The notes beneath the pieces were generated by a model. It was not told the origin of the DNA. It did not search any database and saw only the letters and a program-made list of their open reading frames with translations. From Glyphotaelius pellucidus (Eukaryota > Arthropoda > Insecta > Trichoptera > Limnephilidae), in assembly GCA_936435175.1 (NCBI GenBank), contig OW386553.1, forward strand, positions 33,087,268-33,151,267: 64,000 bases of DNA, given 5' to 3'. Below are positions 1 through 10,829 of the stretch, one piece after another. Position 1 is the first letter of the stretch. Each line of letters starts with the position of its first letter. The translations under genes and the position numbers were made by a program.

Positions 1-779
1 CCAACGTGGGAAATGTCCATTTGGTACAAGACCCCACTGAAAGACAATCTGGGTTCTCTTGCCTTACAAACTCTGGTCCGCCATCAATAGGATATACATC
101 CCAAAGCCGTTGTGCCCACATTTTGTATAGCAAAAGCCTTAAAACCGGTCAAATGCCAAGGGAGGAAACCACGTAAATTTTGCAAAGTTTTGACTTTGAC
201 GTAATATTTGTGGGTTTATTTTGTGCTATCGTATATCGTATTTAACGAAACACATTCTTTGAACAATAAATTATGCATGAAAACCACATTACTTGCGTTT
301 ATTTGATAAATTGATAGATTTTTTTATCTTTTTTGCTACCTACCAGGCTCCGTGTTCGACTGTTCAAATAGCGGCAAAACATGATGCATGGACGCCATAG
401 AGAATTTAATATTAATTATTCCGAGTGACTAGGCGTATTTCGGGTACCTTTTACGTCAAGAACGAGAATGGCCGAAGCGATTCTGACCTTGTTCTTCATA
501 CGGTTTCTTTATACAAAAGGGTTAAAATCCCGCGCCGGCGCTAAGACTTGGCATCCCGAAATTCTAACAATTTATAACACACTTTCCTTTTTAAGTTTTT
601 AAACTCAAATGTAAGTTATTATTGAGGATAATATCTATACATTTGCCACGCAGAAAATAGAATCATATGAATTTCGCTCGATAGAAAAAAATCGCAAAGC
701 ATGTTCCGAAAATTATTATAAACACATTTATTTCTGTTATTTTAAAAGTTAATAATTATGAAAAAATTTACAGCGTTTC
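1..779. other. AT-rich non-coding sequence
   Basis: I find no coding signature, RNA gene or recognised repeat here. It is probably an upstream intron of the receptor gene. I searched in particular for an exon encoding TM1 and TM2 (an LALADL-like motif) and saw none. Confidence 0.4.
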
Positions 780-950
780 TTTAAACACTACTTAAGACAT
801 TGTTCCCGAGATTTTTGCTCTATTTTAAACGAGTCGTGTTTTATTAGACATTTCCTTAAATATTATCGTTTTTAATATTAACGCGCTCCCTCTAACATTC
901 GTGTTTACATATCCCTTCTTTTTTTTTTGAACGTCTACTACCGGGTCTGA
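780..950 (-). repeat. Unclassified interspersed repeat, copy 1 of 3
   Basis: On the minus strand this reads CCGGTAGTAGACGTTC, an A-rich run, then ATGTAAACACGAATGTTAG, AGGGAGCGCGTTAATATTAA, and later AGAGCAAAAATCTCGGG. The same order of motifs occurs on the + strand at about 8272-8450 and 47458-47631. No coding capacity is seen. The element type is unknown. Confidence 0.6.
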
Positions 951-1552
951 AAAAGTCGGTGATGTGTAAATGAGGTGCATTGCAGACCACCGAGCATGTG
1001 GTCAACGAATGCCCGCTCCATTCGTTCCCTGGCGGAATTGATGAGGTCTACAGGGGCTCCTCACTAGCTCTAGACGTAAATGTCCCCCCATCATACGAAA
1101 TAAAAAGACCTCTTATTTGTTTCACGAAACATAAATCATTACATAATTGGTACTTATAATTTCAGTTCTCACCGGCAATGCATTGTAGAATAGATTAAAA
1201 AAACTTGGCTCAGATCCAAAAATGTGAGCTTTATCCCCTCGCAGATCGGGTCGGGAGCGGAAAGTTGGCGTTAAGCTAAAAGCTAATCGACTGTAGCCCA
1301 TAGATAAGAAATTCAAGTGTTTCCCAGTTTATAACTACATAATCTTACTAGTTTAATTTGAACAGAAATTCAATTTTGTACAGAGTTTTTCTTTCCCTGT
1401 ACGTTTGTTACTTAAATTTCAATTTTTCTGTTACCGGTTACAGAGGTGTTGGTTGTAGAAGGGACCAAACTCAGTGCAACATACTCGCTAATGGGACTCA
1501 GTTGGAACATTTTCAAATATTTTAAAAACTCAGGGTTGAATTCTCCAGCGAT

Positions 1553-2110
1553 GGACGGCAAAAATTAGTGCGGCAAGCGGTGTGTTGCGTCCTCTCTACG
1601 GCTCAGTGATAAGGAAAGCCGAGCCCAGTATCAAGACAAAGATGGCAGTTTTCAAAACGGTATATCGCCTGACGCTCACGTACGGCCACCAGATATGGAT
1701 GCTAAGTGAACGAACACGCTCTAGAGTAGAAGCTGCCGAAATGAGGTACTTGAGAGGAGTGGCAGCGGTTACGAAATGGGATCATACAAGAAACTCGACG
1801 ATCCGAGACGATCTAAACATTGAACCACTGCTACTCTTCATAGAAAAATCGCAAATGAGGTGGCTTGGGCATGTACTCAGAATGCCTGATGACCGAATTC
1901 CGAGGAAATTACTAAGTGCGATTCTGGAGGGTAGACAGTGTGACGCCCCAGACAGCTGGTCGAGGCAACTCCAGAAACTTTGTGAGGAGAGGACGGGACT
2001 ACCATGGACGGAGGCCGAACAGTCAGCACAAGACAGGGACGTATGGAGGAGCCTTGTCGATACAATTGGTCGACGACCCGAATAGGATAAGGGGATGAAG
2101 ATGATGACGA
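1553..2110 (+). mobile_element. RTE-like LINE, C-terminal ORF2 and 3' tail
   Basis: This is a 5'-truncated non-LTR retrotransposon. The open frame 1582-2085 encodes the region after the reverse transcriptase: VYRLTLTYGHQIWMLSERTR, then AAEMRYLRGVA, RNSTIRDDLNIEP, MRWLGHVLRMPDDRIPRK and a Trp-rich end. This order (LxYG-x-x-W, AAEMR-x-LR, RN-x-x-I, RWxGHV-x-R) is the RTE/BovB-type C-terminus. Endonuclease and the RT catalytic motif are absent. The 3' end has the ATGA/GAT-rich tail usual for RTE elements. A second copy lies at 54455-54990. Confidence 0.8.
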
Positions 2111-2222
2111 TTATGTTACCAGTTTCGACACATCCGTGTCATTCACTAGTAAACTTTAAACTAACTTTAATTTGTTTTTAGTACAGAAATTATTAGATTT
2201 AATTAGGTGGGGGTAATGTAGG

Positions 2223-2484
2223 AGCTGGTCGAGGCAACTCCAGAAACTTTGTGAGGAGAGGACGGGACTACCATGGACGGTGGCCGAACAGTCAGCACAA
2301 GACAGGGACGTATGGAGGATCCTTGTCGATACAATTGGTCGACGACCCGAATAGGATAAGGGGATGAAGATGATGACGATTATGTTACCAGTTTCGACAC
2401 ATCCGTGTCATTCACTAGTAAACTTTAAACTAACTTTAATTTGTTTTTAGTACAGAAATTATTAGATTTAATTAGGTGGGGGTA
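2223..2484 (+). repeat. Tandem duplicate of the RTE LINE 3' end
   Basis: A 262-nt stretch repeats 1954-2215 at an offset of 269 nt, with only two base differences noticed (GGAGG to GGTGG and GGAGC to GGATC contexts). It covers the last part of the RTE ORF, its ATGA-rich tail and about 120 nt of downstream flank. It is therefore a segmental tandem duplication after insertion, not a second retrotransposition. Confidence 0.85.
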
Positions 2485-2859
2485 GAGGGAGGGGAGATTT
2501 TTGGAGAGGGGAAGAACGGTGCGAGAAGTCAACATGGAAACATTGTTAATAAGGGATTTACATTTTTGTGAATATGTTAGTTTTATGTTTGCTAGCGAAT
2601 TACACGGATGGGATGTGTCGAAACCGACAGCAGATAAATTAAAACTTAAGTACCAAATGTACATGGAAAATAAAACCCTTCAAAGCAATGTCTAGAAATT
2701 GTTATACAGGGTGTTATCATTGTGTACTTAAAAATAATAAATAAACATCTTTGTACTGTCTTTATAAATTTTTGGGTTATTATTAATAAAAATAATAATA
2801 ATTGGATAATTTGTAGAGCGCCGTTTTTGTGAAAAATCACTAATTATTGAAATTATTGT

Positions 2860-3320
2860 GTCGTTTCGTCATCGTTGCGCTTCCTCGTTATTTAGACGAT
2901 GTCTTCCCGATTCTTAAATCCAATATGACTTATGCCTGGGAAGAAAATTGGGCAGTCTCCAAAATAAGAACTGGATCTTTCTATGCTGTAATTCAAAACC
3001 ATATCCCTGCTAAACCATGGTTTCACAGTAAAAAACTTTCAAAACGATTCATTTCATGTATTTCGAGAATGAGAATTGGTCACTGTTCAATTGCATCTCA
3101 CTTGTCTAGAATTAGAGTTTTAGATGATCCGGTCTGCCAGTGCGGTGTAGAAGAGGAAACCCTCGACCACGTTTTCTTTAACTGTAAAAACCATTCATCT
3201 TTCAAGAACATATACCGCCGGCTTATTAAAATCACACACCAGTCCCCCCTAACATTTCCTACCTTTTATCTCTTAACAATTCTCGTGTTCATACAGCTTT
3301 ATGTAAGTTTATTAACCTGA
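2860..3320 (+). mobile_element. Jockey-like LINE C-terminal fragment
   Basis: The open frame reads AWEENWAVSKIRTGSFYAVI, IPAKPWFHSKKLSKRFIS, ISRMRIGHCSIASHL, then the zinc-knuckle-like VCQCGVEEETLDHVFFNC. The I-SR-x-R-x-GH followed by C-x-CG-x-EET-x-H-x-x-F-x-C pattern is the end of ORF2 in jockey/I-type LINEs, after RNase H or RT. It is 5'-truncated with no catalytic domain, so it is a dead copy. It runs into a 35-bp tandem array at its 3' end. Confidence 0.75.
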
Positions 3321-3487
3321 ATGAATTCAATATTTAATTTGTTTTAGTGATCTAAACGAGTCCAATATTTAATTTGTTTTAGTGATCTAAATGAGTCCAA
3401 TATTTAATTTGTTTTAGTGATCTAAATGAGTCCAATATTTAATTTGTTTTAGTGATCTAAATGAGTCCAATATTTAATTTGTTTTAT
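3314..3487 (+). repeat. 35-bp tandem repeat, about 4.9 copies
   Basis: Units begin TGATCTAAATGAGTCC and end TTTAATTTGTTTTAG, starting at 3348, 3383, 3418 and 3453, with a diverged first unit from about 3314. The array starts where the LINE frame at 2860-3320 ends, so it may be the element's 3' tail repeat. Confidence 0.85.
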
Positions 3488-3714
3488 TATTTTCCCAATA
3501 GATTAACCGAAATTTTTTATCCACTTTAACTATTACCGGCACAAAGCACTCTTTTCAGGGTGAATTGCCTAAAATCAAAAAAAAAACGTTTTGGACTCTT
3601 TTATAGTGTCCATCATGGTAGGGCAGGTGTTCAATTAGATGCATGATTCAAGAAAAAATAGCGATATTATTTTATGATAATCCCGATCCGGCCCGCCAAG
3701 ACATCAGATACCTT

Positions 3715-3842
3715 AAGAAACCGGGCACCCCAATTAAGTCACCAACCATAGCGAAAAACTTGGGGTGATCTATGCCATGGGTGTTGGTGATCCAGTATAT
3801 GGTTCCCGGGCGGCGGTACCGATGCCCGCCTCCCAAATTGCA
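3715..3842 (-). mobile_element. SINE-L fragment
   Basis: On the minus strand it reads TTGGGAGGCGGGCATCGG, GTACCGCCGCCCGGGAACC, then CATAGATCACCCCAAG and the GGTGACTTAATTGGGGTGC segment. These are the 5' half of the short repeat called SINE-L here, best seen at 34577-34925. The 3' A-tail is missing. Confidence 0.6.
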
Positions 3843-5040
3843 TTATCGCAAACGCGAAATTTTCAGCTTTCTAGTAATAGAACATAAAAATAATTTCATA
3901 ATAACTTCAAAGAGTACAAAATGCTTTATTCACGGCGTTTGAAATTACAAAATTCCGTAAACTCCAACAAGCAGCATTCATACAAATATTGTAGTTTGCG
4001 TGGGCAGTAGTAAACCCTTTTATCTGTTTAGATACTTTGAAATTTATGGTCGAATAAATTTTGTAATATAAATACAAAGGATTGGCGGTATTTTAGAATT
4101 TCGTATAACCCTTATGAAAAACTGGTTTCCTCCTATTTCACCCGTTATTTGAATATTTTCATATAATAATTTCGTGCATCATTAAACTTATTTGATGTTG
4201 TTTTAACACAGCTATTGGAGCGATCACGTAAAAAAAAAATTTGCCTCGATTTCTCGAGATTTCCAGAACATCATTTATAAAATTTTTCGCCAACATTAAA
4301 AAAAACAAACCTTCGAATTTTACATGGAGACATTAAAACTTATTATAGTGCTGTATTGCCAATGAATCAACCTATATTTTACCGTTTATCTCATATTTGT
4401 AGGATTTATAAAATAAATAAAAAAAATCGTAACGTTTATAGCCGCGTGTATTCAGCGTGTTTGTTACTTTGAAACTCCGTGAGAGGTGCTTATTCGAGTC
4501 AACATAGAATATTTTCGATTTCTGTATGTTGTCTATGGTATACTTGATAATGAAAGATACATATCTACGGAAAATGGACATAATTTTAACCGTTAACAGC
4601 TGATCAGAAATTCTGCGTGAAAAAAATATTTTAAAAATGTATTTTTAGCATCGTTCTAAAATAGTCTACGAAGTTCGGATTTTTCGACATCTGTGGTCAT
4701 AATAGATAAAGCATTTCAATAGCTTTGTTTTAAAATAAATGGCTGGCCATGGAAATGTTTTAAATAATTACAATAAATATTTTACGAATGGTAGGAAAAT
4801 GTGGTCCAATTTTGGACCTCTATCAATCGCAGAAAAATAAAACTGGTCCATTTTTCGACCATAATCGCTCCAGTGGTTAGGATCTATTTAAAGGGGAAAA
4901 TTACTGTCTACGTGTCTACACCTGATTTCGATAAACTCTGTGTAAAGCCCGGGCAACGCCGGAGACTTCATATTGTACGTAAAATAATAGTGTATTTATT
5001 TATATGCTTGTACACACAGTATACAAATAAATAGGTGATT
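3843..5040. other. AT-rich intronic or upstream sequence
   Basis: No gene or recognised element is seen. Near its end, at about 4945, AAAGCCCGGGCAACGCCGG resembles the reverse complement of CGCCCGGGTTGCCGGC at about 7998. A shared, unclassified repeat end is possible. Confidence 0.35.
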
Positions 5041-5047
5041 CAAGTAA

Positions 5048-5290
5048 TCCCAATTTTGGTACCGCCGCCCCGGGAATCATTTATTGGACCTGACTCTGCC
5101 ATAGGTCACCCCGATTTGTTCGCTACGTTTGGTGACTTAGCAGGGGTGCTCAGGTTCATGGGGTGAGGTTTGTGAAGCCTCACCTAATCTACACCTCCAC
5201 AGAACCCATGTAAATCTCAACCCATTGCCTTGCACCGCAGTGAGAAGGATGTCGTACATCCGTCACTCCTAGACCAATTAACGCACTACC
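5048..5290 (+). mobile_element. SINE-L copy
   Basis: The order is GGTACCGCCGCCCCGGGAA, ATTTATTGGAC, CATAGGTCACCCCGA, GTTCGCTACGTTTGGTGAC, GGTTCATGGGGTGAGGTTT. It then diverges into CCTTGCACCGCAGTG and GACGGATG-like sequence, as in the longer copies at 17000-17420 and 36185-36650. The A-rich 3' end is lost. Confidence 0.6.
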
Positions 5291-5562
5291 AAGTAATTCA
5301 ATATCATGTGTTTCTTTTAAAAATTAGATCGCTTAGAAATATTTTAGATGCTTTAATTAAATACCGCAATTAGGTCATATATTTTCCTTTGAAACGGTCT
5401 AGTTTGTTTTTTAAATTAAGTTTTTATAAGCCTAGAAAAAATAAAGTGAGTACCACACAAGGATTGTTGAAGATAAAGGCCTGATCCCGTATTTCATCTG
5501 ACGTGGTACGCCGCGTTGCTTTTTCTTCATAACTAGAGGTTACAATCTTGTTTCTTTTCCAG

Positions 5563-5711
5563 GTTACATTCCTGATGATGCCGATGGAGATAGCCTGGTC
5601 ATGGACCGTCTCCTGGTACGCCGGGGATCTGGTGTGCAGGATCATGGCCTTCTTCAAGGTGTTCGGCCTTTACCTCTCAAGCTTCGTGCTCATCTGCATC
5701 AGCGTTGACAG
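5563..5711 (+). CDS. AKHR: AKH/ACP-type receptor exon: end of TM2 to TM3
   Basis: This internal exon of a neuropeptide GPCR is read from its first base as VTFLMMPMEIAW..., the end of TM2. It continues through extracellular loop 1 to GDLVCRIMAFF, whose Cys is the conserved disulfide Cys at the top of TM3, and FGLYLSSFVLICISVDR, the rest of TM3 with the start of the DRY-type motif. The AFF-x-x-FGLYLSSF-x-L-x-CIS-x-DR pattern is typical of insect adipokinetic hormone receptors, Gq/Gs-coupled plasma-membrane receptors of the fat body. The acceptor is a pyrimidine tract ending CAG at 5560-5562 and the donor is GTAAAC at 5712. Length is 49 codons plus 2 nt (phase 2). GC content is far above the flanks. 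The ACP receptor is a close paralogue and cannot be fully excluded. The exons for TM1 and most of TM2 were not found upstream. Confidence 0.9.
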
Positions 5712-5772
5712 GTAAACAAACCGCTCCAAACATGCCGGTAACTATACAGTTTCTAGGTGACATTCCTAGTGA

Positions 5773-5830
5773 CATTTATTTATTTATTTATTTACGCCTT
5801 GTTGTCTTTTACATGAAAATTGGTAAGTTA
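5773..5830 (-). mobile_element. LINE 3' tail with (TTTA)n
   Basis: ATTTATTTATTTATTTA followed by CGCCTTGTTGTC looks like the 3' tetranucleotide tail of a minus-strand CR1-like LINE. Similar starts occur at 24361, 35518 and 42945. How far the element runs to the right (perhaps to about 6130) cannot be judged. Confidence 0.45.
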
Positions 5831-6965
5831 TACAGGAGCATCACAGCATACAGCAAAAAATAAAAGGACACAACAATTACATATTAAAGTAGTTACAGAG
5901 TAGTATTTAGTGAATTTGTTATTAAAGGAAGCGATTTTTTTATAAAAAAATATGTCAACAGAGCAAATTTAATTGCCGACACGATGTAATCTATGAAGTC
6001 GAGAGTTTAACTTAAAATGCAAGAAGCAACTATATTAAATAGAGCATGGAATCTAGTGTTGTAATTATTTGGTACTTGATAATTTATCGTATTCACTAGT
6101 TCAGGGCTATCCAAGAATCCGTTGATGATTTTAAATAATAATTAAACATCACAGATTTTTCTTCGCTGTGGTAATTAAGGTATTTTAAGTAATTGCATTG
6201 AAAAATTATAATTTAATTTTTTTATTGGAATGTTTAATTTGTAATTTATATGCCTTCAAAATCTATGCTATTGAAATTGATATATTATATATATATATGA
6301 CCATAGAGAGGAATTATATTCAAGAATGCTTCGGACTAGTGTTATGTACAGCGTTTTTAAGGTATAAGTAAATATAAGATCTTTGTAAATTATGCAAATT
6401 AAAAATTATTCCATAATCTTTTCTCTACTCGACGACACAAAATTCAATCTTAATCATCCCAACCCAACCCAAATAAACCCTTTTGGGTTTGATTAATAAA
6501 ATAGTTAATAATAGTAATTAATAAAATAATGATTACTTTTCTCAGTGCTTCCTACTGCATTGAGAGAAATGGCGAAACGCGGGTCACTGATTAGAATTTG
6601 ACAGATTTTGAAATTAGAGTATTAGCTAAAGTTGCCCGAGCTTTACACAGAATTTTTCGAAATCACATGTAAACAGTAATTTTCCTCTTATTTTGAACGT
6701 CAAGTGTGCAAAATATCGTCAAAAAGCTTGAATTGTTTCTAAATCAGAAGTGGAACATAATTTTTCGCAATTTTTTTCACTATTTCAATATTTTGAAGTC
6801 AAGCGTACAAAATATCATCATAAAGTGCCAAAATTCTGCTTTTAGGGGTGGAAAAGGGGGATGGGCGTGGTTTTTAAAAATATCATGTAGATTCTTAGTA
6901 AAATTTCATCAATTTGAAAATGTAGATTTGCATAAAAATAAAATCTATGCAACTCACCTCAAACA
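5831..6965. other. Intronic AT-rich sequence
   Basis: No coding signature is seen. There is a short (TA)n run near 6284-6297. It lies between receptor exons at 5711 and 8054. Confidence 0.4.
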
Positions 6966-6969
6966 CTCT

Positions 6970-7455
6970 TCTTTTCGAGTTCCCGGCATGCGTTGCAATG
7001 CCACTTAAATAAAGAATTCGTTTCTCCTGCGTGTCCTTTCCTATTTGTCCCCGTTCCCCTTCATTTCCAGCATCCCTTTCCCCTCCACCTTCCCCAACGT
7101 TTCCCCTCCCGCGAACCCAACCCCCTCCTCCGTTCCCTCCGCCCCTTTCTGGATTCCCCTCCCCCTCCCGCCTTCCCTCCCTGCCGCTGAACTGCACGAA
7201 ATACACCCATGTTTCAAACGTCCCACCTGTTGCAAAACTTTTATACAAATTTCGTAACGCCAGAGCTCACCAGCATGTACAGGAACTTTCGTGGCGTGAG
7301 CACAACAACTCACCAAAGTTTCATAGCATTTGGATGAACGGTGTAGGAAAGATTTCACGTCGCCAGAGCTCACTATTATGTTTAGGAACCATCCCAGGCA
7401 TGAGCACATCAAATCACCAAATTTTCATCGCAATCGGATGGATGATTTAGGACAT
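6970..7455 (-). mobile_element. Decayed Helitron-type element
   Basis: CCCGGCATGCGTTGCAATGCC at its left end, the pyrimidine-rich CCCCTCC tract, CGCCAGAGCTCACCA (twice) and ATCGGATGGATGATTTAGG at its right end match the order of blocks in the better-preserved Helitrons at 9493-10271 and 23005-23664. Both termini are lost. Overlapping Pro/Ser- and Gly-rich frames are by-products of the pyrimidine tract. Confidence 0.6.
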
Positions 7456-8050
7456 GAGGGACAAAAAAATAAACACTCATTATAATAAAAAAAAATAAAA
7501 CAAACCTAAAAGAAACCACTTTTTGCTTGAATCAAAAAAACCTAAAAGGGTTCTATAAATATTTCAACACTTGGTTACTACACAAAAAAAGGGAATGCAT
7601 CACCAAGTTACTAATAATCCCATCTTAGTCTAATCCTGACTCTCTATTTACATATATGCGATATTTAAATTTTTAGAGATTTATGCTTTCTTATTGATAT
7701 TGCTTATGTTTTACCCATGTCTAGTTTAATACTTTATATTATTTTGTTGAAATGTTACTGTTTTTAGATGCTATCTAAACTCTTAAATTTAATAAAAATG
7801 AATACTGCATGCATGCGTATACGTTTGTGTATGTATGTTATGTTTGTGTGTACGTGTTTATAGGATTAATATGTTTTAATATGCTAATTGTATTAATATG
7901 TTCATGCACGCATATTTATGTACCCGTCTCAGAACAGACATCGTCTAGTGAGACGGGTTACAGACTTTTCTTGTATTATATTGTTACTGTAATAAACGCC
8001 CGGGTTGCCGGCAATTAAAAAAAAAATTATAAATTTGTGTTTTGTATCTG
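7456..8050. other. Intronic sequence before exon 2
   Basis: AT-rich with a TGTATGT/GTGTGTACG-rich stretch near 7810-7860. No gene is recognised. The poly-A run and CTGCAG acceptor of the next exon are at its right end. Confidence 0.4.
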
Positions 8051-8053
8051 CAG

Positions 8054-8159
8054 GTACTACGCAGTCCTGAAGCCTCTACAGCTAAGTGGGGGAGAACGGA
8101 GAGGCAGGGCGCTACTGACGGCAGCCTGGATCTCTTCAGCTATCTGCAGTGCTCCACAG
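8054..8159 (+). CDS. AKHR: AKH/ACP-type receptor exon: intracellular loop 2 and TM4
   Basis: The exon follows CTGCAG at 8048-8053. Its first G completes the Arg codon split by the previous exon, giving DR then YYAVLKPLQLSGG, the second intracellular loop. The exon then reads ERRGRALLTAAWISSAICSA and PQ, which is TM4. DRYYAVLKPL is the most diagnostic stretch: AKH receptors have DRY(Y/F)AVLKPL, whereas corazonin receptors usually have DR-x-x-AVK-x-P. The exon is 106 nt (1 + 35 codons) and ends in phase 0 at CAG|GTATGC. A reading frame passes through the donor into intron, so an ORF-only annotation would add a false tail here. Confidence 0.9.
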
Positions 8160-8271
8160 GTATGCCCTACCTACCTAACACTATCAATTACTAACCATTA
8201 CACTTCTTGCTTCATTCACATTCAAGCATCTTCTCATGCTCTTCTGCAATTCGGACTAATTATTAAATCAA

Positions 8272-8450
8272 AGTAGGTAGTGAGCGTTCAAAAAAAGAAT
8301 AAAGGGAGACAAGTAAATACGAATGTAAGAGGGAGCGCGCTAATATTAAAAAAAACGATAACAATTCAGCCGAAAAAGTGAAAATATTTAATAAAATACG
8401 ACTCTTTTAAAATAGTGCTAAAATCTATTGAAAATGCTTAAGTAGCATTT
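8272..8450 (+). repeat. Unclassified interspersed repeat, copy 2 of 3
   Basis: It shares with 780-950 (minus) and 47458-47631 (plus) the blocks AGGTAGTGAGCGTTC, TACGAATGTAAG, AGGGAGCGCGCTAATATTAA, TACGACTC and TTAAGTAGCATTT. It is non-coding. Confidence 0.6.
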
Positions 8451-8519
8451 AATGATACACTGTGATTTTTTCACAGATCTAACATATTAACTAGATATAT
8501 AATTAAGTGAAGACAATAT

Positions 8520-8622
8520 AAGCGACCGAATTACCGAATTGGATATCGACACCTTGGCGCAATTTTCCTTTTTCCAGATTTTCAATTGAGTTTCGTTTAT
8601 ATTGTCATCATTTCATTAAATG
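8520..8622 (+). repeat. Decayed fragment of the 419-bp tRNA-like repeat
   Basis: GACCGAATT and GAATTGGATATCGACACCTT are followed directly by TTCCAGATTTTCAATTGAG. In the parent unit (36667-37940) these blocks flank the tRNA-like body. Here that body has been lost. Confidence 0.55.
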
Positions 8623-9480
8623 TTATTTATTCATTGGCTATTTGCAATCATGCTAGGGAACGATGAGAAGTTACCGAAAGTTATCGATACAATCCTTATC
8701 GATTGACCGTGCTAAGATCCTGCTCTCACAATCATATCTACTGCAAATCTTAAAAACTTCCCCATTCGCCCACCTAACTTTTTGGGGTAAATTCATCAAC
8801 TCTCACATAAAACCTACAAATTTAAGAATTCCGCAGCGGAAAGTAACCCTCAACTCTCATAAACTTTAGCCTTCAAATCAATTTGTAGAACCTACTCACG
8901 TTATAAAAATATACGACGTATTTTCCAAGGCGACCGGATCACATTATACGTAAGGGAATAATATAAGTCCGACTAATTGGATTTCCGTCTTGCCTTTGTC
9001 CAACTTTCGTTATCAATATAAATATTTTTTTCTAAAATTGGACTTTGCAAAAATCATTACAATGATTGAATTTGAAATAAAAAAAAACCAGTGTTCAAGG
9101 ATTGGAGACGCCAGAAACATTTTTATGCTTTCGACGAATGGAGTAAAATTTGACAGCTAAATCGCTGTGTACGATTAGTCATACAATATGCAGGAGCAAT
9201 CACAAACGAGTTTGCATAAAATGATTGATTTTGTATATTTGAATATACAAATTTACAACAAAGGTAGCCGCGGTAAAAGTATATAATTTTTTAACAAATC
9301 TAAGTTGGTCAGAAATAGAATGTTCAGATTTTTAGAACAATTAAGGGCGGCCTTTTTCATACAAAACTGGATTTGAGGCCAAAATACTAAATTGGAAACT
9401 GAAAAATTATTTTTTTAATTAAAAGGTTTAGTAAATATCTAGCACGAATAATATGGGCTACTTTATTTATTTGTGTTTCA
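8623..9480. other. Intronic AT-rich sequence
   Basis: Nothing recognised. Confidence 0.4.
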
Positions 9481-9492
9481 AATTATAAAATA

Positions 9493-10271
9493 CTAGCTGG
9501 TACCCGGCATGCGTTGCCATGCCATTTAATAAATAAATTGTTTTCTCCTGCGTGTTCTTTCCCATTCGTCCCGTTCCCCTTCCGCCTCCCCTTCCTCTCC
9601 CGCGTCCTCTTCCCCTCTCGCGTTCCCACTCCGCCTCTTCCACCTTCCCTCCCCCCACTCCACTACCCCTTTCCCCGTCCCGCGAACCCCCCTCCCAAGC
9701 TCCTCCCCCCTCCTAGGTTCCCCCTCCCAGATTCTCCTCCCCCTCCCGGGTTTCCCTCCTCCCCCTCCCGCGAACCCCCTACCCGAGTCCCCCTCCCGCA
9801 TTTCATGCATTCTTTCCCGGTACATTCAGTTTTCAAACAGCTCGAATGCCACCTTTTGCATATTTCATAATGCCAGAGCTCACCAGTAGTAAAATCCAAT
9901 TTGTTGCAGTCGTTCGTAAGTCATGCGCGTAAATACATTTCGGCGATTCATTTTTTAGAGATAAATAGTAACTACGATGCCCGAATTAAAAAAATATATA
10001 TCAACATGGTTTTCACGGCAACGATTTGTTTTGCTTTTCTTCTGACGTTAGCAATAACTCGCCATTTTTGACAGAAAACGTAAAATAAATATAATATATT
10101 AATATTTATAATTTCGTAACGCCAGAATTTATCATTATTTATAGCCTATATTACTCGCATATAATGTAGCTTTCTATTGGTGAAAAAAATTCTAAGATCG
10201 GTTTATTAGTTTATGCGTGAAAGCGTAACAAACAAACACACGCAGTTTCGCATTCATAATATTAGTATAGA
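9493..10271 (-). mobile_element. Non-autonomous Helitron, subfamily B
   Basis: Read on the minus strand the element begins A|TCTATACTAATATTATGAA and ends CTAG|T, the Helitron hallmarks (5' TC, 3' CTAG, insertion between A and T). Internal blocks include TTTGTTACGCTTTCACGC, ATAGAAAGCTACATTATATG, GGCGTTACGAAATT, a Gly-rich purine tract and GCATGCCGGGTACCAGCTAG at the 3' end. There is no Rep/helicase frame. Such elements depend on an autonomous Helitron elsewhere. The Pro/Arg- and Gly-rich frames over the tract are not genes. Confidence 0.8.
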
Positions 10272-10344
10272 TTTAGAATTTAAAGGTAGGTACTTTCTAT
10301 TACATAATTCAATTTTACCAAATTCTGACACAGGCATTTAAATA

Positions 10345-10575
10345 CAATAGCGAGTTCCCGGCATATGCTATGCCACTCAATAAAGAAAAAAATCGCTCTA
10401 CTAACCCTTTCCCATTCGTCCCAGATGATGCCAGAACTCACTATACACGTATAGAAACCATCGCGGGCTTGCACACATCAAATCCCCAAAGTTTTATCGC
10501 AATCGGATGAACGGTTTAGCAACGCAAAACATCTCACACACATAGACAGAAACAAACACATTTTCTATAGATCAG
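10345..10575 (-). mobile_element. Short Helitron relative
   Basis: GAGTTCCCGGCATATGCTATGCC on the left, CCAGAACTCACTATAC and TCGCAATCGGATGAACGG inside, and TTTTCTATAGATCAG on the right match the block order of neighbouring Helitrons. The pyrimidine tract is nearly gone. The boundaries are approximate. Confidence 0.55.
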
Positions 10576-10829
10576 TAATTTTAATATCAAAAATGTCAGT
10601 TGATCATTTTTAATTTTTTTTAAAGAAAACATTAAAAAAATTTGAATTTAATTTTTTTTTTTTAATTTCTAATAAAACCATATATTTAAGCGTATTTCAC
10701 CACCTTTCAAAACCAGTATTTAGTTTTTGGATACGTTTACAAATATTCCATTTATTTGAATTTTTATTGCAAAGTCGATATATATCGAAACATTTATACC
10801 TTGTGACAAAATACGCCAAATTTTTGAGG

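Noticed and set aside
1..5562. Search for the receptor's TM1/TM2 exon
   Set aside because: No LALADL-like or signal-peptide-like exon with splice sites was found; those exons are taken to lie outside the window.
6895..9899. Pro-rich and Gly-rich open frames at 6895-7450 and 9467-9899 (also 22978-23342, 46472-46828)
   Set aside because: They come from pyrimidine/purine tracts inside Helitrons, open in several frames on both strands at once.
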